This document shows positions 23,551 to 33,210 of a DNA stretch of 64,000 nt, piece after piece (position 1 is the stretch's first letter; each line of letters opens with the position of its first letter). The notes below the pieces were generated by a model that was not told the DNA's origin, ran no database searches, and saw nothing but the letters and a program-made list of their open reading frames with translations. A program made the position numbers and the translations under genes. The stretch lies in assembly GCA_943328505.2 (NCBI GenBank), contig CALQAH020000003.1, positions 27,600-91,599 on the forward strand. Reading direction: 5' to 3'. Source of the stretch: Rhizobium sp. Q54 (lineage in GTDB: Bacteria; Bacteroidota; Bacteroidia; Flavobacteriales; Flavobacteriaceae).

Positions 23551-23851
23551 CTTTTCTATTTTTTAATCTAGCTATAGATTCTTCTGCAGATATAAATGTT
23601 GATTTATCTTCTTTTGAACGTTTGTTTAATATTGATTCTAAAGATTCATCAATGTCTAGAGTTATTGATGGATCTTTTAAATATTCGGCACTTCGTTCTC
23701 TAACTTGATCTATTTGCCATTGAGGAATTGAAACATCAATATTTTGAGAAGGCATGATAATCACATCAACTTCTTCGGCATTAAAATCTTCAGGAAGAGT
23801 AATGCTTATTTTGTGATTTTTAACTTTTACGGTTTGTCTTATTGCTTCCAT
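23543..23851 (-). CDS. Cognate antitoxin (addiction-module component type)
   Basis: 102 aa; IPQWQIDQVRERSAEYLKDPSITLDIDESLESI; 8-bp overlap with toxin. Confidence 0.75.
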   Translation of the reverse strand: MEAIRQTVKVKNHKISITLPEDFNAEEVDVIIMPSQNIDVSIPQWQIDQVRERSAEYLKDPSITLDIDESLESILNKRSKEDKSTFISAEESIARLKNRKGV

Positions 23852-23877
23852 TGTTTCTTTTTGATAAAGTTATGAAA

Positions 23878-25275
23878 TTATTCATTTGCTAATCGTTCCT
23901 GTTCCATTTTCTCCGCCAATCGTTTTTCAATAATGGGGACAATTAATGTTTTGCGGGGATTTTGTTTTACAAACGGATACAATTCCAAATCGTGTTTCAT
24001 GCGGTCGTTTTTGTTGGGATATTTGTTGGTGCCCAACAAGGTTTCCTTTCCGCTGTTGAATAATTCCTGTTCTTTTTGAGCGCTTTCTGCAATTTTTCTT
24101 TGGATAGTTCCTTCGATTAATTGGGTAATGAATCCTCCTTTTTCTTCAATGTCTTTAAACAATAACAGGGCTTTTTCGGCTAGTTGTTCGGTAAGACTTT
24201 CAATGTAATAGGTTCCGTCGGCAGGATTATTTACCGCATCGAAATAGCTTTCTTTTTTTAAAATCAACAGTTGATTTCTGGAAATTCTATCGCCAAACTC
24301 ATTGTCTTTGTGGTACAAATTGTCATACGCCAAATTAGAAATCGCATTGGCACCACCCAAAATGGCACTCATGCATTCCGTTGTAGTTCGAAGCATATTG
24401 ACATTGTAATCGTATAAAGTTTTGTTGCGTTTGGTAGGCGTTGCGATGATATGGCAATCAAAATTGTGATGGTATTCTTTGGCTAAAGTGGCAAACAATA
24501 AACGCAAAGCGCGCATTTTTGCAATTTCAAAAAAGTAATTGGTGCCAATCGAAACCTCGAGGGTTATAGGATGTCCTATAGCTAAATTACGGTTGAAATA
24601 TTCATTGACATGAGCTAAAGTATACGCCAATTGTTGTACCATATTGGCACCAGCATTTTGATAAATTCCTGATTGGATATTTATAAAAGGAACTATAGGC
24701 ATTTCATTGTCAGGGTCTTCAGCTGATGGTGCAAATCCTTTTACTTTTTCTAACCCTCCAAAATCGGTCTCTAAATTAGAAAACCAATTGCCCTCTTTCA
24801 CTAATTGACCTATTGGATCTACTTGAATTATGAATTTGGAATTATCATTTCTGTAGGCATAATTCATAATAGCAAGCTGCATATAATCAATGTCCAAAAA
24901 TGGAAGATTAAAATAATAAACCGTATTTTCTATCGGAAGTCCTTGCATTAATTCTTCGATGGAAACATCCTTGTTTTCAATCGTAAAGCGAATACTTTCG
25001 GCACCGCGATTTAACGTATCTAAAGCACGTTCGTTTGATTTTTTAACATCGTGAACGAAGATATTTTGTAAAATAGAAAACGGATGTTCGGGCGTTTTTA
25101 TATTGAGTTTGGCGCGCGCTTCATCACTGTGGTAAAAGGGTTTTACTTTAATGCCTTCTGGACTTTCCCAAACTAAAGTTTCATTGTAATCGGCGCCTTT
25201 TAGTTCGTATTGAATTTGTTGTTTCCATTGTTTGGAAGACACAGGTTCGAACTCTTTGAATAATGAATCGTCCAT
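23878..25275 (-). CDS. mutA: Methylmalonyl-CoA mutase small subunit
   Basis: SSKQWKQQIQYELKGADYNETLVWESPEGIKVKPFYHSDE; mutase fold, no B12-binding domain. Confidence 0.92.
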   Translation of the reverse strand: MDDSLFKEFEPVSSKQWKQQIQYELKGADYNETLVWESPEGIKVKPFYHSDEARAKLNIKTPEHPFSILQNIFVHDVKKSNERALDTLNRGAESIRFTIENKDVSIEELMQGLPIENTVYYFNLPFLDIDYMQLAIMNYAYRNDNSKFIIQVDPIGQLVKEGNWFSNLETDFGGLEKVKGFAPSAEDPDNEMPIVPFINIQSGIYQNAGANMVQQLAYTLAHVNEYFNRNLAIGHPITLEVSIGTNYFFEIAKMRALRLLFATLAKEYHHNFDCHIIATPTKRNKTLYDYNVNMLRTTTECMSAILGGANAISNLAYDNLYHKDNEFGDRISRNQLLILKKESYFDAVNNPADGTYYIESLTEQLAEKALLLFKDIEEKGGFITQLIEGTIQRKIAESAQKEQELFNSGKETLLGTNKYPNKNDRMKHDLELYPFVKQNPRKTLIVPIIEKRLAEKMEQERLANE

Positions 25276-25287
25276 TTTGTAATGATT

Positions 25288-25635
25288 TTATAAAGATTTT
25301 GACTTTTCATCCGGAATGCTATCGTCTTCAAACTCGATGATATAAATATCTTCGCTATCTTTTTTCATGAAGTATTTTTCGCGCGCGTATTTTTCTATCT
25401 GATCTGGGTTTTTAAGATTTTTGATATTTTCCTGGTCTTTTCTAATTTCGTCTTGATAGTACTTTTTATTGTCCTCCAGTTCATCCAATTGTTTGTCCAA
25501 AACACGGTGTTCTAAATAGGAATAATTGTCTAAAAAAAGCATCCAAATAGTAAAAAAAGCCAACACGATAACGTATCTATTGCCTAGAATTTTTAGGATA
25601 GGATAGCTTTCGGATAGTTTTTTAAAATTACTCAT
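25288..25635 (-). CDS. Septum formation initiator (FtsB/DivIC family)
   Basis: Single TM plus coiled coil; KYAREKYFMKKDSEDIYIIEFE. Confidence 0.88.
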   Translation of the reverse strand: MSNFKKLSESYPILKILGNRYVIVLAFFTIWMLFLDNYSYLEHRVLDKQLDELEDNKKYYQDEIRKDQENIKNLKNPDQIEKYAREKYFMKKDSEDIYIIEFEDDSIPDEKSKSL

Positions 25636-25656
25636 AGGTTACTTTGTTTTGTAAAT

Positions 25657-26265
25657 TTATGTAATTCTTTGATTAATTACCGCACGAACCACGTCAATTG
25701 CAACAGTGTTGTATTTATCGTTTGGAATGATAATATCAGCATAGGCTTTAGTTGGTTCAATAAACTGTTGGTGCATTGGTTTTAATGTGGTTTGATATCG
25801 GTTAAGCACTTCTTCCATATCACGACCGCGTTCGGCAATGTCTCTTTTTAATCTTCGAATTAATCGCTCATCAGAATCGGCATGAACAAAAACTTTTACA
25901 TCAAACAAATCGCGTAATTCGGGATTGGCTAAGATTAGAATTCCTTCAACAATCATTACTTTCCGAGGATGTGTTTTGATGGTATCATCGGTTCTATTGT
26001 GTGTAACAAAGGAATAAACAGGTTGTTCAATGGTTTTGCCGTCTTTCAAATCTTTCAAATGTTGAACTAAAAGTTCAAAGTCGATAGCACGAGGATGATC
26101 AAAATTAATTAAAGATCTTTCCTCAAAACTTAGGTTGTGGTTTTCCTTGTAGTACGAGTCTTGTGAAATAATACCCACTTCGGTTTGTGGTAATTCATTC
26201 ATGATTTGATGTACAACGGTTGTTTTGCCGCTACCTGTTCCACCTGCAATTCCAATAATGAGCAT
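25657..26265 (-). CDS. udk: Uridine kinase
   Basis: IGIAGGTGSGKTTVV; SQDSYYKE; NFDHPRAIDFELL. Confidence 0.96.
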   Translation of the reverse strand: MLIIGIAGGTGSGKTTVVHQIMNELPQTEVGIISQDSYYKENHNLSFEERSLINFDHPRAIDFELLVQHLKDLKDGKTIEQPVYSFVTHNRTDDTIKTHPRKVMIVEGILILANPELRDLFDVKVFVHADSDERLIRRLKRDIAERGRDMEEVLNRYQTTLKPMHQQFIEPTKAYADIIIPNDKYNTVAIDVVRAVINQRIT

Positions 26266-26439
26266 AAATAGATGTATTTTTTTGGTTGGAACAAAAATAG
26301 GAATTTTATTGAGAGTGAATTTTATTTTTTTTGGAAATGTTATAAATGAAAAGACTTTTGTTTGGGTGGCAGGATTACTTCGTGATCCTGAGTTTGGGCT
26401 CTATTACCTATAAATCCTATTGCGTTTGTCAACGCAATT

Positions 26440-26500
26440 ATTTTTTATTGGAAAAAAATAGGCTACAATGAATTTTGCCTATTTTTTTCCAATAAAAAAT
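26440..26500. repeat. 24-bp perfect inverted repeat, 13-nt loop
   Basis: ATTTTTTATTGGAAAAAAATAGGC (26440-26463) / GCCTATTTTTTTCCAATAAAAAAT (26477-26500). Confidence 0.9.
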
Positions 26501-26527
26501 CCCTTCTGTTTTCACAGAAGGGATTTA
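26498..26527 (-). terminator. Terminator downstream of tRNA-Pro
   Basis: AAATCCCTTCTGT-tttc-ACAGAAGGGATTT; followed by TTTTTT on minus strand. Confidence 0.75.
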
Positions 26528-26531
26528 TCGG

Positions 26532-26606
26532 TCGGGGTGGCAGGATTCGAACCTGCGGCCTCCTGCTCCCAAAGCAGGCGCGATAACCGAGCTACGCTAC
26601 ACCCCG
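26532..26606 (-). tRNA. tRNA-Pro (anticodon TGG)
   Basis: Minus strand CGGGGTGTAGCGTAGCTCGGTTATCGCGCCTGCTTTGGGAGCAGGAGGCCGCAGGTTCGAATCCTGCCACCCCGA; acceptor, anticodon and T arms pair. Confidence 0.95.
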
Positions 26607-26726
26607 AAAGCGATTGCAAATATAACATTATATTTTATTATATAAAATTAATTGAAAGAATAACTCGGATTTATAAGTGAATAGTTTTTTCTAATTTTTT
26701 CTCAAGTTATTTTTCACTTAAAAGTT

Positions 26727-26734
26727 TACCTTTG
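26727..26734 (+). promoter_or_regulatory. Candidate -7 element (TACCTTTG) for trxB
   Basis: TANNTTTG match 34 nt before ATG 26768. Confidence 0.45.
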
Positions 26735-26767
26735 CCACAAATTAAAAATAATCTTATTTTAGAATAT

Positions 26768-27715
26768 ATGTCGGATACAATTGAAAAAGTAAAATGCTTA
26801 ATTATAGGCTCCGGACCTGCCGGATATACCGCTGCCATTTATGCCGCTAGAGCGAATATGAATCCTGTTTTATATCAAGGAACTCAACCTGGGGGACAAT
26901 TAACGACAACGAATGAAGTTGAAAATTGGCCAGGGAATCCAGAAGGAATAACGGGTCCAGAAATGATGGTGCAAATACAAGAGCAAGCACAACGATTTGG
27001 AACCGATGTACGTGATGGTTGGGCAACTAAAGTTGATTTTTCAGGTTCCGTGCATAAAGTATGGATAAATGATACTAAAGAAATTCATGCTGAAACAGTC
27101 ATTATTTCAACAGGCGCAACAGCCAAATATTTAGGAATTCCTTCAGAGCAGCATTATTTGCAAACGGGTGGTGGTGTTTCTGCTTGTGCGGTTTGCGATG
27201 GTTTTTTCTATAGAAATCAGGAAGTGGTGATTGTAGGTGCTGGAGATTCGGCTTGTGAAGAAGCTCATTATTTATCCAAACTTTGTAAAAAAGTGACGAT
27301 GCTTGTTCGTAGCGAAAAATTCAGAGCTTCCAAAATCATGGAAGAGCGCGTTAAAAAAACAGAAAATATTACGATTTTGATGAATCATGATACGGTAGAA
27401 GTGCTTGGTGATGGTCAAGTGGTGACTTCGGTAACGGCTAAAAATAAAACTACGGGTGACATTTTTGGAATTCCTGCTACGGGATTTTTTGTAGCGATTG
27501 GACACAAACCCAACACCGATATTTTTGCGGACTATTTGACACTTGATGAAACAGGTTATATTGTAAATATTCCAGGAACCTCTAAAACCAATGTGGCTGG
27601 AGTTTTTGTAGGAGGAGATGCTGCGGACCATGTTTACAGACAAGCGATAACGGCTGCTGGAACGGGATGTATGGCTGCTTTAGATGCCGAAAGGTATTTG
27701 GCTTCTTTGGAATAA
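26768..27715 (+). CDS. trxB: Thioredoxin-disulfide reductase
   Basis: LIIGSGPAGYTAAIYAARA; CAVCDGFFY; GGDAADHVYRQAITAAGTGCMAALDAERYL; start at MSDTIEK. Confidence 0.96.
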   Translation: MSDTIEKVKCLIIGSGPAGYTAAIYAARANMNPVLYQGTQPGGQLTTTNEVENWPGNPEGITGPEMMVQIQEQAQRFGTDVRDGWATKVDFSGSVHKVWINDTKEIHAETVIISTGATAKYLGIPSEQHYLQTGGGVSACAVCDGFFYRNQEVVIVGAGDSACEEAHYLSKLCKKVTMLVRSEKFRASKIMEERVKKTENITILMNHDTVEVLGDGQVVTSVTAKNKTTGDIFGIPATGFFVAIGHKPNTDIFADYLTLDETGYIVNIPGTSKTNVAGVFVGGDAADHVYRQAITAAGTGCMAALDAERYLASLE

Positions 27716-27731
27716 GTAAAATTATTGATAT

Positions 27732-27771
27732 AAAAATCCCGTCTAGTTTTATAACTTGACGGGATTTTTTT
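27732..27771. terminator. Convergent terminator hairpin
   Basis: AAAATCCCGTCTAG...CTTGACGGGATTTTTTT between trxB and minus-strand gene. Confidence 0.8.
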
Positions 27772-28603
27772 ATTTAGAAGGTTTTTTAGTTAAAACCGCA
27801 CTTTCGGTAAAGCGTTTTAATTCAATTTTAGGTTCGCCATATAACTGTATTTCTGATTTTCCAGAGGCATCGATGCTTACTTTAGTTGCGACCATGATTT
27901 TTGCAGTGGAATAACCTTCGGCTTTAATTTCGGCATTTTTAGCTATTAATTTTTCGCCATCTAAGGATGCGTTATTGTCTAAGGTTAAGTCGAGATCTAT
28001 AATGTCGCCTTCAATGTCTCCTTTTGATTTTTGATAGAGGTCAAATTTCATGGATGTTGAAGAAATCAAAGCTTTTAATTGAGCGCTTTTACTTAAGTCA
28101 ATTGTCGTTTTTTCTGATTTTAGATTGAGTTCCACTTTTGATTTGTCATTAGCCATTAAAGTGAACATTTTTGTTTTTGCATTCAAAAACAGTTTGGCAT
28201 AATCATAGGTTTTAAAAGTAATATTATCTAAAGTTATATCGGATAAAGCTGTTATGTTGGTTTCGTTTTTGGCAATTAACATTTTAAAGTCGTCGGTATA
28301 GGTTACTCGAACGCTTAGTTTTTTTGAACTTGTGATGTCTCTTGAGGTTGATAATTTTAGTGTATTTCCAGCCGATTTATATTCTACATATTCAATTAGA
28401 TTGTCATCGGCTTCAATTTCGATGGCACATTCATTTCCTTTTACTAAAAAGATTTCCAAGTTGTCTTCAACTTCTAAATTTTGAAAATTTTCAACTTCTT
28501 TTTGTTCCATTTTTACGATTTTGGAACCTTTTACTTTTTCTTTCTTTTGGGCGAAAGAAAGAAAAGAGCATAAAATGAAAGTAAGTGTAATTATTTTTTT
28601 CAT
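27770..28603 (-). CDS. DUF2807 (GIN-domain) exported protein
   Basis: Signal peptide; repeated beta-helix-like segments; FQNLEVEDNLEIFLVKGNECAIEIEADDNLIEYVEYK. Confidence 0.75.
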   Translation of the reverse strand: MKKIITLTFILCSFLSFAQKKEKVKGSKIVKMEQKEVENFQNLEVEDNLEIFLVKGNECAIEIEADDNLIEYVEYKSAGNTLKLSTSRDITSSKKLSVRVTYTDDFKMLIAKNETNITALSDITLDNITFKTYDYAKLFLNAKTKMFTLMANDKSKVELNLKSEKTTIDLSKSAQLKALISSTSMKFDLYQKSKGDIEGDIIDLDLTLDNNASLDGEKLIAKNAEIKAEGYSTAKIMVATKVSIDASGKSEIQLYGEPKIELKRFTESAVLTKKPSK

Positions 28604-28642
28604 AAAATGGTCATATAGGTTTTGTCAAAAATATAAAAAAAA

Positions 28643-28665
28643 ACATCCCAATTGGCATTGGGATG
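28643..28665 (-). terminator. Hairpin terminator between the DUF2807 genes
   Basis: CATCCCAAT-TGGC-ATTGGGATG; T-tract on minus strand. Confidence 0.65.
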
Positions 28666-28675
28666 CTTTATTAAC

Positions 28676-29416
28676 TTATTCTTTTGAAATGCTACCGCCA
28701 GAACTTTCTTCTTTGATAAGAGTTTTTGGAGCATGATTGTATTCAATTGAGCCACCACTGGAGGCTTTTGCTTTCAATAGTTCAATTGGATGTACCATTG
28801 TAGAACTTCCACTAGTTGATTCAGAAGTAATTTCGTTAACCATTAAATCTCCAGCTTTTATTTCACTGCCGCTTGATGACGATGAGGTTAAACTTAATGC
28901 TTTACCTTTTATCGTGATGGCGCTTCCACTCGTTGTTTCACAATCTACTGCGTCAATTTCAACTTCTATATCAATTTCACTTCCACTACTGCTTTTTACA
29001 TTTAAATTGGTTCCAAGAAATGTATTTTGTCCTGTAATATCTGCGCCACTTGTAGTTTCTAGACTTGTAATGGTTGGCATTTTTACTCGAATTGTTTTCG
29101 ACTCACATTCATCAATGTTTTCGTCAGTTGTAATAATAAGTGTGCCATTTTCAACTTTGGTAGTAATGTGTTCCAATAAATTTTCATCGGCTTTAACTTC
29201 TACAAAATAGGATTTAGATTGTTCCACTTCAACATTCAAACCACGACTTGCTTCAATTTTTGTAAAACTACCTTCAACATCACGTTTTTCAGTTCTTACA
29301 TCGCCATTACCATCGATGCCATTGCCAAAATTAAAGTTGGCGTGACAGGAAGTGAATAATATAGCCATTATTGTTGCAATAACGATTTTTGTACAAAAAA
29401 CTATAAATTTTACCAT
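28676..29416 (-). CDS. Head GIN domain (DUF2807) lipoprotein
   Basis: LFTSCHANFNFGNGIDGNGDVRTEKRDVEGSFTKIEASRGLNVEVEQS; serine-rich repeats. Confidence 0.82.
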   Translation of the reverse strand: MVKFIVFCTKIVIATIMAILFTSCHANFNFGNGIDGNGDVRTEKRDVEGSFTKIEASRGLNVEVEQSKSYFVEVKADENLLEHITTKVENGTLIITTDENIDECESKTIRVKMPTITSLETTSGADITGQNTFLGTNLNVKSSSGSEIDIEVEIDAVDCETTSGSAITIKGKALSLTSSSSSGSEIKAGDLMVNEITSESTSGSSTMVHPIELLKAKASSGGSIEYNHAPKTLIKEESSGGSISKE

Positions 29417-29418
29417 GA

Positions 29419-31176
29419 TTAGTTCGTTTTAATGATTTTTCCGTTAGCGTCTGTGGTTAATCTTCCTGGTTTTGATGATTTTAGTTTTGAAGTTTCGTTA
29501 ATAATGACAGATTCACCATTTACTTTTACAGTAGTTGTAGTTATACTATCCTTATTTTCTTCATTGGTTTGAATATCGATTGACTCAACATCATTAAATT
29601 CATTTTCATCGGATGGACAGTTTAAACATTTAACCTGAGAATCAGTCACTTTGTAAACGTAACTTTTATCGCTGAAATGCAAATTAAAGAACTCGTTATT
29701 AGATCTGTCATAATGCTGTACACTATCATCCGTCATGAATATCGTTCCTTCTGGTAAATAAAGATAGATTTCAACATTTTGATTTCTAAATTTACTGGAC
29801 ATTTCTGTCAATAAATAATTGTCTAAAATTAACTGATTTGCAACAATTTTGAAACCGTATTTGATTTTTTCTGCTCTTTGATTGGCTTCTGAGAATGATT
29901 TTCCTTCAGCTAATTTTTCAATTTGAATATAGGGTGTAAGTTTATCTGTGCTTTTCAATTGTATGGTTACATTGTTAGAATAAATCACTTCGTTTTTTGT
30001 TGAGTCTTGCTCAAATCTAAAATCATCAGTATCATAAATGCTTTTTGAAAAATAATCATTGTATACAAATTTAATTTTCAGCGTATCTGTTGCTTGTAAA
30101 GGAATATTTTCTTTTTGAACAATTTTACCATGATAAGCTCTTTCTGTCGATTGCTGAATTCCAATAACTATTAATGCTCCAACTGCAAATATCCAAATGG
30201 CTAACAAGCTATATTTTACAATACTACCAACAGATTTTAGATTAGCTACTAATAATTTTAATCCTAAGATGAAGAAGAAAAACAATGGTATTCCAACGGC
30301 TAAGAAGGTTAAAACTCCAAATACCCATAATGGAATGTTGGTGTAATTAACGGCTTCAACATATTTTTGCCAAGGAGCATTCATAAAAGAAGTAGATCCA
30401 AAAGTAAACATCCCTATAAATAGCCCAATTAATGAAATTATTGAAAAAACAACTATAATTGACCCTAACACTTTTGCAAATACTTTGAAGATACTCATAA
30501 ATATGTCTCCAATTCCACCCGCAATTTTTTCAGCACCTGTTTTTACTTGGTTGCCCATTTTGTCATAATCAGCACCTTTAAATTTATTAGTAACACTGTC
30601 AAACTCTTCTCTAACTTTCTTTTCAATATTAGAAATGGTAACTGGTTCACCAGTCATTTCTAATTTTTCAGATGTTGTTATGGCCTTTGGCATAGCTACC
30701 CAAAGAACAATATAAGCAATGAAACCAGTTCCAAATCCAAAGAATAATATCAAGAACAGAATTTTTAACCATACAGCGTCAATTCCAAAATAATGACCTA
30801 AACCAGTACAAACACCAGCAATAGTTCCTCTGTCTTTATCACGATACAGTTTTCTCGATTTTGTGTAGGGATAGTAGGGTTCTTTTGAGCTTGTTGTTGT
30901 GTCATTATCGTCATCAATTCTGTAATCTTCTGGTTGACCCATTACCACAATGACTTCATCAACATCTTTGTTATTGATTACATGTTTGTCGCTTTTTTGT
31001 TTTTCTATTAACAATTCTGCTACACGCATTTCAATGTCTTTCATGATTTCATCTTTACCAGAAGAGTTAGAAAGAGAACGTTTTATAGCGTCAAAATAAC
31101 GTGTTAATTTTTGGTATGCATCTTCATCTATGTGAAAGATTAAACCACCTATATTAATATTTACTGTTTTGTTCAT
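29419..31176 (-). CDS. PspC-domain membrane protein
   Basis: KLYRDKDRGTIAGVCTGLGHYFGIDAVWLKILFLILFFGFGTGFIAYIVLWVAMP. Confidence 0.9.
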   Translation of the reverse strand: MNKTVNINIGGLIFHIDEDAYQKLTRYFDAIKRSLSNSSGKDEIMKDIEMRVAELLIEKQKSDKHVINNKDVDEVIVVMGQPEDYRIDDDNDTTTSSKEPYYPYTKSRKLYRDKDRGTIAGVCTGLGHYFGIDAVWLKILFLILFFGFGTGFIAYIVLWVAMPKAITTSEKLEMTGEPVTISNIEKKVREEFDSVTNKFKGADYDKMGNQVKTGAEKIAGGIGDIFMSIFKVFAKVLGSIIVVFSIISLIGLFIGMFTFGSTSFMNAPWQKYVEAVNYTNIPLWVFGVLTFLAVGIPLFFFFILGLKLLVANLKSVGSIVKYSLLAIWIFAVGALIVIGIQQSTERAYHGKIVQKENIPLQATDTLKIKFVYNDYFSKSIYDTDDFRFEQDSTKNEVIYSNNVTIQLKSTDKLTPYIQIEKLAEGKSFSEANQRAEKIKYGFKIVANQLILDNYLLTEMSSKFRNQNVEIYLYLPEGTIFMTDDSVQHYDRSNNEFFNLHFSDKSYVYKVTDSQVKCLNCPSDENEFNDVESIDIQTNEENKDSITTTTVKVNGESVIINETSKLKSSKPGRLTTDANGKIIKTN

Positions 31177-31178
31177 GA

Positions 31179-31511
31179 TTACTTCTTTTTAGTTGTGATA
31201 ATGTTAACGGCATCTGACAATTCGGTCCAAGTACCGGTTAATTCGTTTAAAAATGTTTTTCCTAATTCGGTCAATTCGTAATATTTTCTTGGTGGACCTG
31301 AAGTAGATTCCTCCCAACGGTAGTTGAGTAAACCGTCATTTTTTAATCTTGTCAATAGCGGATAAATTGTACCCTCAACTACAAGCAATTTTGCGTTTTT
31401 TAAAGTGTCTAATATTTCAGAAGTGTAGGCTTCTTTGTCTTTTAAGACAGATAAGATACAAAATTCTAAAACACCTTTACGCATCTGTGCTTTTGTGTTT
31501 TCGATGTTCAT
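31179..31511 (-). CDS. PadR-family transcriptional regulator
   Basis: MRKGVLEFCILSVLKDKEAYTSEIL...VVEGTIYPLLTRLKNDGLLNYRWEESTSGPPRKYYELTELG. Confidence 0.93.
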   Translation of the reverse strand: MNIENTKAQMRKGVLEFCILSVLKDKEAYTSEILDTLKNAKLLVVEGTIYPLLTRLKNDGLLNYRWEESTSGPPRKYYELTELGKTFLNELTGTWTELSDAVNIITTKKK

Positions 31512-31732
31512 AATTTTCTTTTAATTTTTTTGATTACTATTCGTTTTTTGATTGATGATGATTATGCTTTTTAAATGATACTATTGATAGGCTATTAATT
31601 TCTTATACAAAGATACGGCCTAAAAAAAGTATTATGTAATGCAAAGTACTAATATTTAACATTAATTTAACATTTTAATTTTTAATGTAAAACTGTATTT
31701 ATTTTGTACTTTTATAGCAAAATCAACTGTTT

Positions 31733-32188
31733 ATGGAATTTTCTCCTTCAAAATTAAACGCTTTTTTATTCTTAAAATTACCATCCGCTTTTTGGTGTGG
31801 TGTTAGAGTTATTGAAATAAAACCGGAGAAATGCGTTGCCACAGTCACCCATAAATGGTTCAATCAGAATCCATTCAAATCGATGTATTTTGCAGTACAA
31901 GCTATGGCTGCTGAATTAACAACAGGAGCATTAGTGATGTATCAAATTAAAAAAAGTGGAAAGAGCATATCCATGTTGGTTGCCAATAATAAAGGGAATT
32001 TTTCTAAAAAAGCAACGGGAAAAATAATTTTTACTTGTACTGATGGACATCTCATTGAAGAAGCAATTTTCAAAACAATTGCAACTGGAGAAGGACAAAC
32101 CATTTGGCTAAAGTCTATTGGTAAGGACTCAAAAGGGGATCAAGTTTCTGAAATGGATTTTGAATGGAGTGTTAAACTTAAGGGATAA
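31733..32188 (+). CDS. DUF4442 hotdog-fold protein
   Basis: LPSAFWCGVRVIEIKPEKCVATVTHKWFNQNPFKSMYFAVQAMAAELTTGAL. Confidence 0.75.
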   Translation: MEFSPSKLNAFLFLKLPSAFWCGVRVIEIKPEKCVATVTHKWFNQNPFKSMYFAVQAMAAELTTGALVMYQIKKSGKSISMLVANNKGNFSKKATGKIIFTCTDGHLIEEAIFKTIATGEGQTIWLKSIGKDSKGDQVSEMDFEWSVKLKG

Positions 32189-32263
32189 ACAAAAGTTAAA
32201 CCTGCAACAATTAACTATTATTTATAGGCCTTTGGTTGTAGTTTTGTAGTAAAGAATCTCAAA

Positions 32264-33169
32264 ATGAAAATACTTATTACAGGTGCTACGGGTTTGATTG
32301 GAACCGAATTGGTCAAATTATTTTTAGAAAATGGCAATACCATCAACTATTTAACTACTTCAAAAGATAAAGTTCAAGATAAACCCAATTACTTTGGATA
32401 CTACTGGAATCCCGAAAATGGGAAAATTGATGAAAATAGTTTAATTGGTGTAGATGTTATCGTTCATTTGGCTGGAGCCAATATTGCAAAGCGTTGGACC
32501 AATGCCTATAAAAAAGAAATTATAGAAAGCAGAACACTATCTTCTGAATTACTCTTTAACGTTTTAAAAAATAATCCACACCAAGTAAAACAAATCGTTT
32601 CCGCTTCAGGAACGGCTATTTATCCCGAGAGTCATTCAAAAATTTACGATGAAACGGATACTGAAATTGATAATAGTTTTTTAGCAAATGTTGTTTTGAA
32701 GTGGGAGGAAAGCGTAGATAGATTCCAAACTTTAGGGCTAAAAGTTGTCAAACTAAGAACTGGAGTTGTATTTGCTAAAAATGGTGGCGCATTACCCGAA
32801 ATGGTAAAACCTATAAAAATGGGCATTGGTGCTGCTATGGGAAATGGTAAACAAATACAATCATGGATACATATTACAGATTTGGTTGCCTTATATTATT
32901 TTGTTGTTAAAAATCAATTGGAAGGTGTTTTTAATGCGGTTTCACCCAATCCAATTAGCAATGCAGATTTAACAAAAGCAATTGCTAAAACTTTGCACAA
33001 ACCACTTTTTATGCCCAATATACCAGAGTTTGTTATGAAAATAATTCTCGGAGAAATGAGTATACTCCTTTTTTCAAGTAAAAATTTAAGTTCAAAAAAA
33101 ATAGAAGAGTGTGGCTTTAAATTTAAGTTTCCAGAGATTCAAAAAGCACTCAATAACTTGTATCAATAA
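32264..33169 (+). CDS. TIGR01777-family NAD-dependent epimerase/SDR
   Basis: MKILITGATGLIGTELVKLF; GANIAKRWT; MGNGKQIQSWIHITDL. Confidence 0.9.
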   Translation: MKILITGATGLIGTELVKLFLENGNTINYLTTSKDKVQDKPNYFGYYWNPENGKIDENSLIGVDVIVHLAGANIAKRWTNAYKKEIIESRTLSSELLFNVLKNNPHQVKQIVSASGTAIYPESHSKIYDETDTEIDNSFLANVVLKWEESVDRFQTLGLKVVKLRTGVVFAKNGGALPEMVKPIKMGIGAAMGNGKQIQSWIHITDLVALYYFVVKNQLEGVFNAVSPNPISNADLTKAIAKTLHKPLFMPNIPEFVMKIILGEMSILLFSSKNLSSKKIEECGFKFKFPEIQKALNNLYQ

Positions 33170-33210
33170 AAAAAAGCACTCAATAACTTGTATCAATAAA
33201 AAAAAGCACT
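33141..33210 (+). repeat. 30-bp tandem duplication (2.3 copies) over gene end and terminator arm
   Basis: AAAAAGCACTCAATAACTTGTATCAATAAA at 33141-33170 and 33171-33200, AAAAAGCACT at 33201-33210. Confidence 0.97.

Noticed and set aside
26468-26680. ORF with VAGFEPAASCSQSRRDNRATLHPESD
   Set aside because: Translation across tRNA-Pro, a classic spurious ORF.
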